A stretch of DNA of 64,000 nt from Brachybacterium kimchii (GCF_023373525.1 NZ_CP097218.1:3596001-3660000), one strand, 5' to 3'; counted from the stretch's first letter, positions 16,701-26,009 are shown. The notes: generated from the letters alone by a model not told the origin. A program made the numbers and translations.

Positions 16701-17726
16701 TCATCCTCTCGGAGGTGCGGGGGCCGTGGGAGTCCTGGGGAACTGGGGATCGTCAGGGTCGGCGAAGGTGCCGTCGTCGATGAAGCGCATGCTCGGGTCC
16801 GACGAGCGGCTCTGCGCGACGAGCACCCACAGCAGGCTGGTGGCGAGGATGTCGCTCGCACGCCCTGCGTAGTACTGGGTCCACACGGAGCCGTTGCGGA
16901 TTCCGGTGTACAGAGGGATGTCCGAGACCGCGGCGAAGGGCGAGTCGGGATCTCCGTGCAGGGCGATCGTGCAGGCGCCGGCGGTCTTCGCCCGTTGCAG
17001 GAAGTCGACGGTCGCCCCGTCTGTGCCCGAACGGCCCAGGACGATCACCGCGTCGCGGTCGGTGAGCGTGTTGGCGACGGCCCGCAGGGTGTTGCCGCCC
17101 GCCTCGTGGAACCAGGCCGCGATGCCGATGCGCAGCAGCCGCATCTGCAGCTCCCGCAGGGCGATCGCATCGCCCCACTCCCCATGGAGGTGCACGTGCT
17201 CGGCGTGGGCGACCGTCGTGGCGGCGCGTCGGAAGGGACGCACGTCGATCGTGTCGGCGGCGTCGCGCAGGGAACGCGCGGCGGTGCCGGCGAGGATGGC
17301 CAGGACGTCGTCGGGGGAGTCGGACGGGCTGATCGCCGAGCCGATGTCGCGCTCCCAGCCGGACTGCGTCGTCCTCCCGTTGTCCAGGGCGATCGCGGAG
17401 CGGAAGGCGGGGAACCCCGAATAACCGAGCCGCGTCGCCAGACGCGAGACGGTCGCGGCGGACGCCTTCGACCGCGCGGCGATCTGTGTGATCGAGTCGC
17501 CGCCCGCGCGCAGAGGATCCTCCAGGATCACGTCTGCGATGCGGCGGGCGGTCGGGTTCAGCTGGTCGGCGATGTTCCGCAGTCGCTGGAGGGCTGAGGC
17601 GGAGGGGTTCGGGTCATCGGGTGAGGACGTCGTCTCGGTGTTCACGGGTGCTCGTTCGTCGTAGGGGGAGGGCGGATCGTCTCGAGGGCGGCAGGACGGT
17701 GAGGCCACCGCTCGAGGCGTGCTCAT
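16701..17726 (-). CDS. RpiR/MurR-family transcriptional regulator (HTH + SIS)
   Basis: A 341-aa regulator from the ATG at 17726, or 314 aa from a GTG at 17645. The ATG is preferred because it overlaps the permease stop by ATGA. The HTH_6 domain covers LNPTARRIADVILEDPL and ITQIAARSKASAATVSRLATRLGYSGFPAFR. The SIS domain follows with VHLHGEWGDAIALRELQMRL and VIVLGRSGTDGATVDFLQRAKTAG in place of the common SGxT sugar-phosphate loop. RpiR proteins sense phosphosugars and usually control the adjoining transporter; a matching inverted repeat lies at the operon promoter near 20961-21015. Confidence 0.87.
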   Translation of the reverse strand: MSTPRAVASPSCRPRDDPPSPYDERAPVNTETTSSPDDPNPSASALQRLRNIADQLNPTARRIADVILEDPLRAGGDSITQIAARSKASAATVSRLATRLGYSGFPAFRSAIALDNGRTTQSGWERDIGSAISPSDSPDDVLAILAGTAARSLRDAADTIDVRPFRRAATTVAHAEHVHLHGEWGDAIALRELQMRLLRIGIAAWFHEAGGNTLRAVANTLTDRDAVIVLGRSGTDGATVDFLQRAKTAGACTIALHGDPDSPFAAVSDIPLYTGIRNGSVWTQYYAGRASDILATSLLWVLVAQSRSSDPSMRFIDDGTFADPDDPQFPRTPTAPAPPRG

Positions 17727-18637
17727 TTCAGGGCGCTCTCGGTCATCGCGCGGATGAAGCGGCGCTGGAAGATCAGGAAGACCAGGAGGATCGGGATGAT
17801 CGAGATGACGGCGGCTGCCATCGAGAGCCCGGGCGCCATCGCGCCCGTCTCGTCGACGAAGTTCGTGAGCCCCAGGGGGAGGGTGAAGCGCGCGGGATCG
17901 GAGATGAACACCAGCGGGGTCTCGTAGTCGTTCCACGACCAGACGAAGGTGAGGATCGCGAGCGCGCTGATCATGGGAATCGCGTTGGGGAGGTAGATCC
18001 GGAAGAAGATCTGGAACTCGCCCGCACCGTCCAGGCGCGCGGCCTCGGCGAACTCGTCGGGCTGGGAGATGAAGTACTGGCGCATGAGGAACGTGCCCAG
18101 CACCGTGAACATGCCCGGCAGGATCAGCGCCCACAGGGTGTCGTAGAGCCCGAGCTGCTGGAAGTAGACGAAGCGCGGCACCAGCAGCAGCTGCGCGGGG
18201 ATCAGGGAGGTCGCGAGATAGGCGATGAAGACCCTGGTGCGGCCGGGGAAGCGCAGCTTGGCGAAGGAGTACCCGGCCAGAGTCGCCGTCGCCAGCTCGC
18301 CCAGCACGCGCAGCACCGCGACGACCACCGAGTTCATGAAGGCGGGCAGGATCGAGGCCTCGCCGAGGAGGACCTCGCGGTAGTTCTCCCAGCGGGGCTG
18401 GTCGGGGATCCACTGCATCGGGATCAGGAAGGCCTCCGAGTCCGGCTTGAGCGAGGTGGAGATCATCCATGCGAAGGGGAGCAGGAAGAGCAGGGCGAGG
18501 ATCCACAGGGGGATGCCCCAGGCGAGCCGTCGGATGCGACGGCGCCGACGGTGCTGTGCCCTGCGGGCTTCGAACGTCGCCTGCGGGGGCGTCGGGTCGG
18601 CGGATGCGGCGCCCGGGCTGCGTGCCGTGTCAGTCAT
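17723..18637 (-). CDS. CUT1 sugar ABC transporter permease (MalG type)
   Basis: A 304-aa inner-membrane protein with six predicted helices; the first is GIPLWILALLFLLPFAWMIS. The EAA loop reads DEFAEAARLDGAGEFQIFFRIYLP, the standard contact with the MsmK/MalK-type ATPase. No ATPase gene is present in this operon, as usual for actinobacterial CUT1 importers that share one ATPase. It overlaps the partner permease by 8 bases and the RpiR gene by ATGA. Confidence 0.93.
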   Translation of the reverse strand: MTDTARSPGAASADPTPPQATFEARRAQHRRRRRIRRLAWGIPLWILALLFLLPFAWMISTSLKPDSEAFLIPMQWIPDQPRWENYREVLLGEASILPAFMNSVVVAVLRVLGELATATLAGYSFAKLRFPGRTRVFIAYLATSLIPAQLLLVPRFVYFQQLGLYDTLWALILPGMFTVLGTFLMRQYFISQPDEFAEAARLDGAGEFQIFFRIYLPNAIPMISALAILTFVWSWNDYETPLVFISDPARFTLPLGLTNFVDETGAMAPGLSMAAAVISIIPILLVFLIFQRRFIRAMTESALK

Positions 18638-19604
18638 GGAGGGCCCTCCCTCGCTGCGCGCGCCACATGATGAGCATGATGGCGAAGATGCCGATGAAGG
18701 TCACCAGCCCGACTGCCGAGGCGTAGCCGAAGCGGTAGAACTGGAAGCTCGTCTGGTACATGTAGAACGACAGCGTGGTGGTCGAGTCGCCGGGGCCGCC
18801 GTTGGTGATCAGGGCGATCATCCCGAAGGTCTGCGAGATGCCGACGAAGAGCGTGACCAGGAGGAAGATCGTGGTCGGCAGCAGTGCGGGCAGAGTGATG
18901 GTGCGGAAGGCGCGCCACCGTCCCGCGCCGTCGATCTGCGCGGCCTCGTAGAGCTGGGCGGGAGCGTCCTGGAGAGCCGAGAGGTAGATGAGGTTGGCGT
19001 AGCCGGCCTGAGCCCAGACCGTGACGAGGATCAGGGCGGGCAGCGCCCAGCGCGACGAGGCGAACCACTGGGGGAGATGCTCGAGGCCGAACATCCCCAG
19101 GAACTGGTTCATCACCCCGGCGGAGGGGTCCAGCAGCATCTGCCAGGTCATCCCGATCGCCACGATGTTCACGATGTAGGGGACGAAGAATGCCGCGCGC
19201 AGGAGTCCCCGCGCCGGGACGTCCCGGTTCAGGGCGAGCGCGAGGGCGAGCCCGACGACGAGGGTCAGGGGCACGGCGACGCCCGCGTAGACGATCGTGA
19301 GGACCATCGCGTGCCAGAAGGACGGATCCTTGAGGACGGCGAGGAAGTTCCCGAGGCCCACGAACCTGATGCCGCCGAAGCCCGAGACCAGGTCCCATTC
19401 GGTGAAGGACAGGAGGATCACCGAGATCAGCGGGATGAAGGTGAAGGCCAGCACCCCGAGCAGGTTCGGTGCGATGAAGAGCCAGCCCACGTGGGGCTTC
19501 GGATCGGACGGGGCGCGGCCCGGCCGGTGCTCCCGGCGGCGGGCCGGCTCGGGCACGTCGTCGGGTCCCGTCGACGGGGCGAGGGCGGTGCTCTGCGTCT
19601 GCAC
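18630..19604 (-). CDS. CUT1 sugar ABC transporter permease (MalF type)
   Basis: A 324-aa membrane subunit. After about 40 polar residues comes the first helix, WLFIAPNLLGVLAFTFIPLI, then five more. The EAA loop reads AQLYEAAQIDGAGRWRAFRTITLP. The GTG at 19604 is chosen because AGGAGG lies 6 bases upstream; an open frame further upstream is antisense of the binding-protein gene. Only one base separates it from the binding-protein stop. Confidence 0.92.
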   Translation of the reverse strand: MQTQSTALAPSTGPDDVPEPARRREHRPGRAPSDPKPHVGWLFIAPNLLGVLAFTFIPLISVILLSFTEWDLVSGFGGIRFVGLGNFLAVLKDPSFWHAMVLTIVYAGVAVPLTLVVGLALALALNRDVPARGLLRAAFFVPYIVNIVAIGMTWQMLLDPSAGVMNQFLGMFGLEHLPQWFASSRWALPALILVTVWAQAGYANLIYLSALQDAPAQLYEAAQIDGAGRWRAFRTITLPALLPTTIFLLVTLFVGISQTFGMIALITNGGPGDSTTTLSFYMYQTSFQFYRFGYASAVGLVTFIGIFAIMLIMWRAQRGRALHD

Positions 19605-19605
19605 G

Positions 19606-20913
19606 TCAGGCCTCCTCGTACCGGTCGATGAGGGCCTGCGCGTTCTCGTCGATGGTGTCGATCGCCTTCTGCGGACTTCGTTCGAGCAGCCAGCACACGT
19701 CCCTCTGCTGCTCGTACTTCTGTGTGATCTCGCTGTAGGCGGTGAGGTCGGTGTCCATGTGCAGGCGGGGCCGGGCATCGAACAGCGCGTGCTTGAAGGA
19801 CTCGAGGTCGAAGTACTTCTCGGCGCCCTCGCCCATGATCCCGGCGAGGATGTCGTCCTCGTCGACGTCGCTGATGATCGACATGTAGCCGGCCTTGAGC
19901 AGGTCCGGGGCGCCCTCGAGCTGCCAGAACCTGCAGAACTCCCAGGCCATCTCCTGCTTCTCGCTCTTGGCGTTGATCTGGATGAACGCCCCGTACTCGC
20001 CCGTGTTCCAGTCGTTCCCGTCGACGGTCGGCATCGGCGCGGCGGAGACCGTGAAGTCGTGGGGGTATGCCTCCTGATCGCTGAGGAAGCGCAGGGAGTA
20101 GGGCGCGGTCATCCAGGAGACGAAGTCCTCGGCGATGAAGTTGTTCTGCTGGTAGGCCTCGACGTGGCGGGCCAGGGCCTGCGACCACGGATAGAGCGTG
20201 CCGCTGCGGATCAGGTCCGAGGAGAGCTCGAGGTGGCGCAGGAACGCCGGGTTCTGGAAGTTCGAGTCGCCGCTGTCGGTGAAGCGGTAGTTCGGGCCGA
20301 GTTCGATGCGGGAGAGGTCCGGGAGCGTGTAGGAGCCGTGGTGTCCCGTGCTCGCGAGCCGGTCGAGCACGTCGAGGTACTCCTCGAGCTCCCAGGAGGA
20401 GGGGAGGTCGACCCCGGCCTTCGTGCGCAGGTCGTCGTTGAACAGGATCATGTTCGGGATCCGCGTGGTCGCCAGCGCGGATATCCGGTCGCCGTCGATC
20501 AGTGCCATCGGCTCCTCGGTGTCCAGGAAGCCGGAGAGCTCCGGGGTCTCGCGGACCCGCTTGCCGAGATCGGCGGCGAGCTCCGGGCCGGAGCGCATGG
20601 CGAGGTTCTCGATGCCGTAGGTGAAGAAGACGTCGATGTCGACGTCGCCCTGCAGAGCGGTGTTCACCTTGAGGTTGCCGCGGTCGTCGTTGACGTAGCG
20701 GGTGTAGACGACGGGGATGTCCGGGTGCTTCTTCTGGAAGCGATCGACGACCTGCTGCGGGCCGCTCTCACCGGGGACGCCGCCCCAGACCTGCAGGGTG
20801 TGCGGATCCTTCGAGGAGCTCGCGCTGCAGCCGGCGAGGGCTGTCGTGGCGGCGGTCGCTCCGAGACCGCCGAGCTGCCTGCGGCTGAGGCGCGGGGATG
20901 GACGTGTGTGCAT
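19606..20913 (-). CDS. CUT1 sugar-binding lipoprotein
   Basis: A 435-aa extracellular binding protein of the SBP_bac_1 type. The N-terminus RLSRRQLGGLGA resembles a twin-arginine signal and is followed by lipobox ALAGC. The mature part shows the expected LQVWGGVPGESGPQQVVDRF opening, FNDDLRTKAGVDLPSSWEL in the middle and repeated aromatic residues for sugar stacking. The ATG at 20913 has GGAAGG 7 bases upstream. First gene of the operon, behind a strong inverted-repeat operator. The sugar cannot be assigned. Confidence 0.92.
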   Translation of the reverse strand: MHTRPSPRLSRRQLGGLGATAATTALAGCSASSSKDPHTLQVWGGVPGESGPQQVVDRFQKKHPDIPVVYTRYVNDDRGNLKVNTALQGDVDIDVFFTYGIENLAMRSGPELAADLGKRVRETPELSGFLDTEEPMALIDGDRISALATTRIPNMILFNDDLRTKAGVDLPSSWELEEYLDVLDRLASTGHHGSYTLPDLSRIELGPNYRFTDSGDSNFQNPAFLRHLELSSDLIRSGTLYPWSQALARHVEAYQQNNFIAEDFVSWMTAPYSLRFLSDQEAYPHDFTVSAAPMPTVDGNDWNTGEYGAFIQINAKSEKQEMAWEFCRFWQLEGAPDLLKAGYMSIISDVDEDDILAGIMGEGAEKYFDLESFKHALFDARPRLHMDTDLTAYSEITQKYEQQRDVCWLLERSPQKAIDTIDENAQALIDRYEEA

Positions 20914-20960
20914 GGGGGACCTTCCGACGCGACGGTGCGTAGAGGTGGCCTCTAGGGCAT

Positions 20961-21015
20961 GCACAAGATTTGCGTACTCGCGCTCGCAGGTCAAGGGTGG
21001 ACGCAAATCTTATGC
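20961..21015 (-). promoter_or_regulatory. Promoter with 15-bp inverted-repeat operator for the sugar ABC operon
   Basis: Half-sites GCACAAGATTTGCGT (20961-20975) and ACGCAAATCTTATGC (21001-21015) are inverted copies matching at 14 of 15 bases with a 25-base spacer. Read toward the operon, a TTGACC -35 box at about 20990-20995 falls between them and the downstream half-site covers the expected -10 region, so binding should block RNA polymerase. The RpiR protein of the operon is the likely ligand-controlled repressor. Confidence 0.6.
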
Positions 21016-21068
21016 GCCCCGAAAGGGGGGGCACGCCCCCTCGACCCTCCCGGTCTCGCCCCCAGGTC

Positions 21069-22628
21069 TCACCCGTCCGAGCGCGAGAACCGGTTCGTCA
21101 TCAGGTTCGACGCCGTGAACAGCACGGAGCTCAGCAGCTGATCGGTCTCGGTGCGGATCTGCTCGGCGAACTCGGTGTTGGCCTCCGCGAGCAGGGCGGG
21201 GATCGAACCCTCCGGCGCGCCCGCGGCGACCTGCTCGTCGGCCGCATGCACGGCCGAGTGGCCGAGCGCCAGGGTCTTCTGCTGGTACCGCTCGATCGTG
21301 GGGATGATCTGCGCGAAGTGGGCGTCCGTCAGGGCGGCGATGAGACGCGAGGACCAGTAGAAGCTGTCCGTGCTCACCTCGGCCGTGGTCGTGCCGAGGT
21401 ACGCGGGAGCCTCGTCGACGTTCGTGAACATCGGGATCAGAGTGTTGAACGGGTTCGAGGCGAAGGAGATCCACTGCAGCGCACGGGATGCCTCAGGCAG
21501 GTCGGGGCGGATCTGGAGGATCGCGAGCGCGTTGTGCCGGTTGATGCCGATGGGGCGGAAGGCGCGGCGCTCGGCGTCGGTGCCGCGCGGGGAGTAGGGG
21601 TCGAAGACCGTGCCCTGGTAGTGGGAGCTCAGCACGTCCTTGACGTCCTCGATCGTCAGCTTCCGCTCGGGCCGGCGGCTCCACGGGAGGTCGTCCGAGT
21701 CCGGGCGGTGCGGGGCGTCCGGGGCGTCCCAGTCCTCGCTCGTGGGGTTCAGCGTGCGCTGCATGTACCAGGCGCGGGGCGTGTTGTACATGTGGTCGTG
21801 CTCGGAGTGCGAGCCGAAGGCCTCGCGCGGGTTGAAGGTGCTGCCGGCCGTGTCGGCCCCCGTCGGCCCCGCGCCGGAGAAGCCCGCTGAGCCGGAGCGG
21901 CGCAGGGTGAGGTCCAGATGGTGGGTCGCGAGGAAGTCGCGCAGGTCGGGGCTCGCGAGGTGGTCGCGGCCCGCGCCCTCGGCGTCCTCGAGGTCGAAGG
22001 AGTCGATGCCCAGCTGGTTGGGCATGGTCACGTAGTGGTCCTCGGGAACGCGCCGCGCGATCCAGTGGTGGCCGCCCACCGTCTCGAGCCACCAGATGTC
22101 CTGGGCGTCGGAGAACGCGATGCCGTTCATCTCGTAGGTGCCGTGCTCGGTGAGCAGGGCGCCCAGGCGCTCGACGCCCTCGCGGGCCGAGCGGATGTAC
22201 GGCAGGACCAGCGTCACGAAGTCCTCCTCTCCGAATCCGCCCGGCTGCTCCGGCCGATGCCCGGGCTCGCCCTCGGCGCCGACGGCGGGGACGAGCTCCA
22301 CGAGCGGGTCCGCGCCCAGCACCCGGGGGTTGGAGGTGAGGGTCTCGGTCGCGCTCATCGCGACGTTCGCCGCGTTGATCCCCGCGCACCCCCAGATGCC
22401 CTCGTCGGGCAGGGCGTTGGGGACGGACGTGTATCGCAGCGGATCGTCGGGCAGGTCGATGGTCCGATGGCCGAGGACGCTGGTGTACGTGCGCGGCTGG
22501 TCCTCCGGGCGCACCACGACCACGCGCTTGGGATCGAAGGACCCGTTCGAGGAGTCCTCGGTGCGGGCGCCGATGGGCGAGCCGTCGGCGCTGGCCTTCC
22601 GGCCGACGAGGAGCGTGGTGCAGGGCAT
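21069..22628 (-). CDS. Peptidase family C69 dipeptidase
   Basis: A 519-aa Ntn-hydrolase. The start MPCTTLLVGRKASADGSP carries the catalytic Cys at residue 3, exposed after autoproteolysis or Met removal; ARTEDSS follows as in PepDA-like dipeptidases. WGCAGINAANVAMSATETL, GIAFSDAQDIWWLETVGGHHW and a C-terminal FYWSSRLIAAL are family blocks. An AGGAGG site lies 5 bases before the ATG. No export signal, so it probably acts on imported dipeptides in the cytoplasm. It stands alone, 126 bases after the cyclase gene on the same strand. Confidence 0.9.
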   Translation of the reverse strand: MPCTTLLVGRKASADGSPIGARTEDSSNGSFDPKRVVVVRPEDQPRTYTSVLGHRTIDLPDDPLRYTSVPNALPDEGIWGCAGINAANVAMSATETLTSNPRVLGADPLVELVPAVGAEGEPGHRPEQPGGFGEEDFVTLVLPYIRSAREGVERLGALLTEHGTYEMNGIAFSDAQDIWWLETVGGHHWIARRVPEDHYVTMPNQLGIDSFDLEDAEGAGRDHLASPDLRDFLATHHLDLTLRRSGSAGFSGAGPTGADTAGSTFNPREAFGSHSEHDHMYNTPRAWYMQRTLNPTSEDWDAPDAPHRPDSDDLPWSRRPERKLTIEDVKDVLSSHYQGTVFDPYSPRGTDAERRAFRPIGINRHNALAILQIRPDLPEASRALQWISFASNPFNTLIPMFTNVDEAPAYLGTTTAEVSTDSFYWSSRLIAALTDAHFAQIIPTIERYQQKTLALGHSAVHAADEQVAAGAPEGSIPALLAEANTEFAEQIRTETDQLLSSVLFTASNLMTNRFSRSDG

Positions 22629-22753
22629 GGGGCCTCCTGGAGATCGAGCGGGGTGCGGCTGTCGCGCGGAACCGCGGGAGCCGTCTCTGCATTCCACGGT
22701 AGTCCGGCCCGATGTCCGAGCGGGCAGTCGTCGCCCGCTCGGACGTCGGCCGC

Positions 22754-23647
22754 TCAGAACACCGCGAGCGGATTCACCGCGAGCCCCGTCGTGCCGAGGA
22801 TCCGCGGTGGGGCGAGGACCAGCATGAAGCTCCAGCGCTGCAGGTCGGCGCAGGTCCGGGAGAGCTCGTCGAGCTGGGCGACGTCCACGAGCGGGAGGCC
22901 CAGGCGCCCGAGCGCGACCTGGTGCATCGGCATGGGGAGGGTCGGCGGGCGGGCGTCCCCGATGTCGCCGACGTAGAGGGCGGCGCCGTGCGCGTCCAGC
23001 CACTGAACGGCGCTCAGGTCCAGGCCCGGCGCGGGCGCGGTCATCGAGTCGTTCAGGTCCCAGTCCCCGCGCACGACGATCGCGTCGCCCGCATGGACCT
23101 CGGTGCCCTGCCGTTCGAGCGCGGCGTCGAGATCACCGCCTCCGATCCGGTCCTCGGCGGTCAGCGGCGAGCCCGCCGGCGCTATGTCGAGCAGGACGCC
23201 GCGCGTGATGATCCCGCGGGTGAACGGGTCGGCCGAGCCGTGACGCACGCCCACGGGGGTGACGGCGTCCGCGAGCGGCACGCCGGGGTAGACGCGGCCG
23301 TCCACGGGGATGTGGGCGAGGGCGTCGAGGTGCGTCAGGCCCGCGTTGTGCGTGTTGACCAGCAGGGAGTCGGTGGTCGCCATGGGTGTGAAGCCGTTGA
23401 AGTTCACCATCTGCATGACGGGCGCAGGGATCATCTCCGGGGTGCCGACGGGGGAGAGCGCCGTGGTCAGCGGCGTGGGCGAGGTGGGGCGCGCGAGGCT
23501 GACCGAGGTGCCGTCGCGCACCTCCGCGGCGGCGCGGGCGCGGGCCGCGTCGTCGATGAGGTTCAGGGTGCCGAGCTGGTCGTCCTCGCCCCATCGGCCC
23601 CAGTTGGAGGGAAGGTTCTCGCGTGCGGGGAGGTCGTTCCGGGTCAT
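22754..23647 (-). CDS. Cyclase-family metal hydrolase (kynurenine formamidase-like)
   Basis: A 297-aa protein with the cyclase family metal motif: THNAGLTHLDALAHI near residues 98-112, matching HxGTHxDxxxH with the first His shifted. WGRWGEDDQLGTLNLI at the start and AIVVRGDWD in the middle are also typical. The family opens formamides, lactones or cyclic intermediates. It overlaps the flavin monooxygenase gene by ATGA, which suggests a two-step aromatic or related degradation controlled by the divergent MarR protein. Confidence 0.85.
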   Translation of the reverse strand: MTRNDLPARENLPSNWGRWGEDDQLGTLNLIDDAARARAAAEVRDGTSVSLARPTSPTPLTTALSPVGTPEMIPAPVMQMVNFNGFTPMATTDSLLVNTHNAGLTHLDALAHIPVDGRVYPGVPLADAVTPVGVRHGSADPFTRGIITRGVLLDIAPAGSPLTAEDRIGGGDLDAALERQGTEVHAGDAIVVRGDWDLNDSMTAPAPGLDLSAVQWLDAHGAALYVGDIGDARPPTLPMPMHQVALGRLGLPLVDVAQLDELSRTCADLQRWSFMLVLAPPRILGTTGLAVNPLAVF

Positions 23648-25452
23648 CGTCGTCCTCCCGCGGTCATGTGGTCGATCGCCGCGTGCAGCGCCTCATGGCC
23701 GACGCCGCGGGCGCTGAGGTAGCCGTCGGGGCGCACGAGGATCCACTCCTCGTCGCCGAGCGCCAGGGTGCCGCTGACCAGTGCATCGGCGTCCGGGATG
23801 CGGTGCGCAGCGCCCTGTGCGGAAGGATCCGTGGCGCCGCGGAGTGCACCGGGGTCCGACGGCCGGCCCGCTCCGGATCCGTCGCGGCCGACGAGCGCCA
23901 CCGTCTCGAGCCAGTCGGGCAGCCCCGAAGCATCGACCGTGCCCCGCGCGCCCTCGCGGACGACGAGGTGCCAGGCGGGGCTGCGCAGCGCCGCGCGCAG
24001 CATCGTCCAGCCGGGCGACTGCGCCTGGTGGGCCCAGACCTGCCCGATGCGCTCCCCGGGCTGCGGGCCCGTCGGGCCGTCGGCCGCGTGGGTCGGGGCC
24101 GACTCGCCCGACGCGAGGGTCAGCGCGCTGTCGGGGTAGCCGATCGCGAGGCCGGACATGCCGCGGATCAGGCCGCGCTCGAACTCCTTGTGCTTGCGCT
24201 CCGCCTCGGCCGCGGCGTCCGCCTCCGCCCCGGCCGCCGCGTCCGCCTCTCCTTCTGCGCGCGAATCCACCTCGGCCTGCGCACCGGCGCCGGCGGGCGT
24301 CTCCTGCGCCGTCGCGCTCGTCGGGTCGTCGACCATGACGGTCGCCATCACGCGGCTCGTGGAGGCGAGCAGCGCCTGGCCCACCGGCACGCGCTCCGCG
24401 TCGTAGGTGTCCAGCAGGGATGCGTCGGCCTGGCCGCGCAGCACCATGGCGAGCTTCCAGGCGAGGTTGTAGGCCTCCTGGACGCCGGTGTTCAGCCCCT
24501 GCCCGGAGGCGGGGGAGTGCACGTGGGCGGCATCCCCCGAGACGAAGCAGCGGCCCACGTGCATCGCGGGCACCGCGCGCTGCTGGATCGTGAAGCGGGA
24601 GACCCAGCTGGGCGGCTCGACGACCGTCTCGCGGCCGAGCGCCTGGGTGAGCTTGGCGCTGAACTGTCGAGCGATCTGCGCGGGGTCCGACGGATCACCC
24701 TCACCGGTCGTGTCCAGCAGGCGCCACGTGCCCGCCTCCGGGAACGGGAAGAGCATGAGGGCGCCGCCCTCGGGGAACATCCAGTGCACGCCGTCGCGGT
24801 CCACGTCGGTGTGCACGACCGCGTCGGCGATCAGCCAGGTGTGGGCGGACTCGCCGGTCAGGGGCAGGCCGAGCGCCTTGCGGACGGTCGAATGGCCGCC
24901 GTCGCACCCCCACAGGTACCGCGCGCGCACGGTCTCGGACGTGGCCGACGCGGCGCTCTGCGGGACGCTCTCCGCGGTGCTCCCCGCGTCGGTCCCGGAG
25001 GCGGGATCTGGCTGGCGGCCGAGCACGGCGGTGACGCCGTCGGCGTCCTGCTCGAAGGACTCGAGGGTCGTGCCCCACTCGATCTCGACACCGAGCATCG
25101 CGGCCGCGGCACGCAGCGCGCGTTCGATGATCACCTGGTCGACGTTGAGCATGAAGGGGAAGCGCGTGGCGAGGTCCCCGAAGTCGAAGTCGAGACGGTT
25201 GGTGCCCTCCGCCTCGTGACGGACGAAGGCGTTGACGCGCGTGCCGTGGGGAGCGATCTCGCCGAGGATCCCGATCTGGTCGTAGACCTCCAGGCTGCGT
25301 GCGTGCGCCCCGAGGGCCCGGCTCGTCGTGGCCGGTTCGCGCGCGGCGTCCACGAGCCGCACGGACACGCCCGAGCGGGCCAGGTTCACCGCCGCCATGA
25401 GGCCGACGGGCCCGGCACCCGCCACGAGGACATCGACATCGTGATCAGTCAT
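23644..25452 (-). CDS. FAD-dependent aromatic hydroxylase (PheA/TfdB-like monooxygenase)
   Basis: A 602-aa class A flavoprotein. The dinucleotide motif GAGPVGLMAAVNLARSG is at residues 12-28, the DG motif is WGCDGGHSTVRKALG, and the GD motif reads VSGDAAHVHSPASGQGLNTG. The C-terminal thioredoxin-like part ends WILVRPDGYLSARG, as in phenol hydroxylase relatives. An Ala/Glu-rich insert at about residues 365-420 is unusual and probably a flexible loop. First gene of the operon with the cyclase; a 19-base palindrome lies directly upstream. Substrate is likely a phenolic ring, not provable here. Confidence 0.88.
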   Translation of the reverse strand: MTDHDVDVLVAGAGPVGLMAAVNLARSGVSVRLVDAAREPATTSRALGAHARSLEVYDQIGILGEIAPHGTRVNAFVRHEAEGTNRLDFDFGDLATRFPFMLNVDQVIIERALRAAAAMLGVEIEWGTTLESFEQDADGVTAVLGRQPDPASGTDAGSTAESVPQSAASATSETVRARYLWGCDGGHSTVRKALGLPLTGESAHTWLIADAVVHTDVDRDGVHWMFPEGGALMLFPFPEAGTWRLLDTTGEGDPSDPAQIARQFSAKLTQALGRETVVEPPSWVSRFTIQQRAVPAMHVGRCFVSGDAAHVHSPASGQGLNTGVQEAYNLAWKLAMVLRGQADASLLDTYDAERVPVGQALLASTSRVMATVMVDDPTSATAQETPAGAGAQAEVDSRAEGEADAAAGAEADAAAEAERKHKEFERGLIRGMSGLAIGYPDSALTLASGESAPTHAADGPTGPQPGERIGQVWAHQAQSPGWTMLRAALRSPAWHLVVREGARGTVDASGLPDWLETVALVGRDGSGAGRPSDPGALRGATDPSAQGAAHRIPDADALVSGTLALGDEEWILVRPDGYLSARGVGHEALHAAIDHMTAGGRR

Positions 25453-25470
25453 CGGTTCCTTCTCCCTGCA

Positions 25471-25489
25471 GTGTTAGCTAAGCTGACAC
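25471..25489. promoter_or_regulatory. Candidate MarR operator
   Basis: The 19-base site GTGTTAGCTAAGCTGACAC is a near-perfect palindrome (two outer mismatched positions and the centre). It sits between the hydroxylase start at 25452 and the MarR start at 25523, so the MarR protein can repress both directions. Size and symmetry match MarR sites. Confidence 0.7.
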
Positions 25490-25522
25490 AGGGGAGTGTT
25501 CCACCAGGAGGACGAGAGGGCA

Positions 25523-25993
25523 ATGCCGGACGAGACGCAGAAGACATCCGCACCGGGCGGCGACGCGCTCCCGCTGCTCGCGCTCCTGCAGCGCGGCCTG
25601 CGCGTGCTGACCGACGAGTTCGTGCAGCGCATGGGGGTCGCTGGCGTCGACCCCATCACCCCGGCGCACGCGATCGTGCTCATGCACCTGGGGCAGGAGT
25701 CCCCGTTGACCGTCGCCGAGCTCGCGCGGCGGGCCGACGTCACCCGCCAGACCATGCATCGCGCCGTCATGCAGCTGGTCGACGAGGGGATCCTGACCAG
25801 CGCGCCGGGAACGGGCTTCCCCCGCAGCACGCGGATCGGGCTGACGGAGGCGGGTGAGCGGCGCCGCGATCTCGCGCGCGGCATCCTCGACGAGCTCGAT
25901 CGCGAGCTCGCGGAGGAGGTCGGCCAGGGCGTCGTCGAGGAGCTGCGTGGGGCGCTCGGGCGGGTGTGGGGGAGAGCCGCTTCCGGTGGGTGA
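25523..25993 (+). CDS. MarR-family transcriptional regulator
   Basis: A 156-aa regulator. The winged helix is visible as LTVAELARRADVTRQTMHRAVMQL followed by the wing VDEGILTSAPGTGFPRSTRIGLTEAG, with helices on both sides for dimerisation. The ATG at 25523 follows GAGAGGG; an in-frame ATG at 25496 is less well placed. It is divergent from the hydroxylase/cyclase operon and probably releases it on binding a phenolic compound. Confidence 0.9.
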   Translation: MPDETQKTSAPGGDALPLLALLQRGLRVLTDEFVQRMGVAGVDPITPAHAIVLMHLGQESPLTVAELARRADVTRQTMHRAVMQLVDEGILTSAPGTGFPRSTRIGLTEAGERRRDLARGILDELDRELAEEVGQGVVEELRGALGRVWGRAASGG

Positions 25994-26009
25994 TCGCGCG
26001 GCGTCGTCG

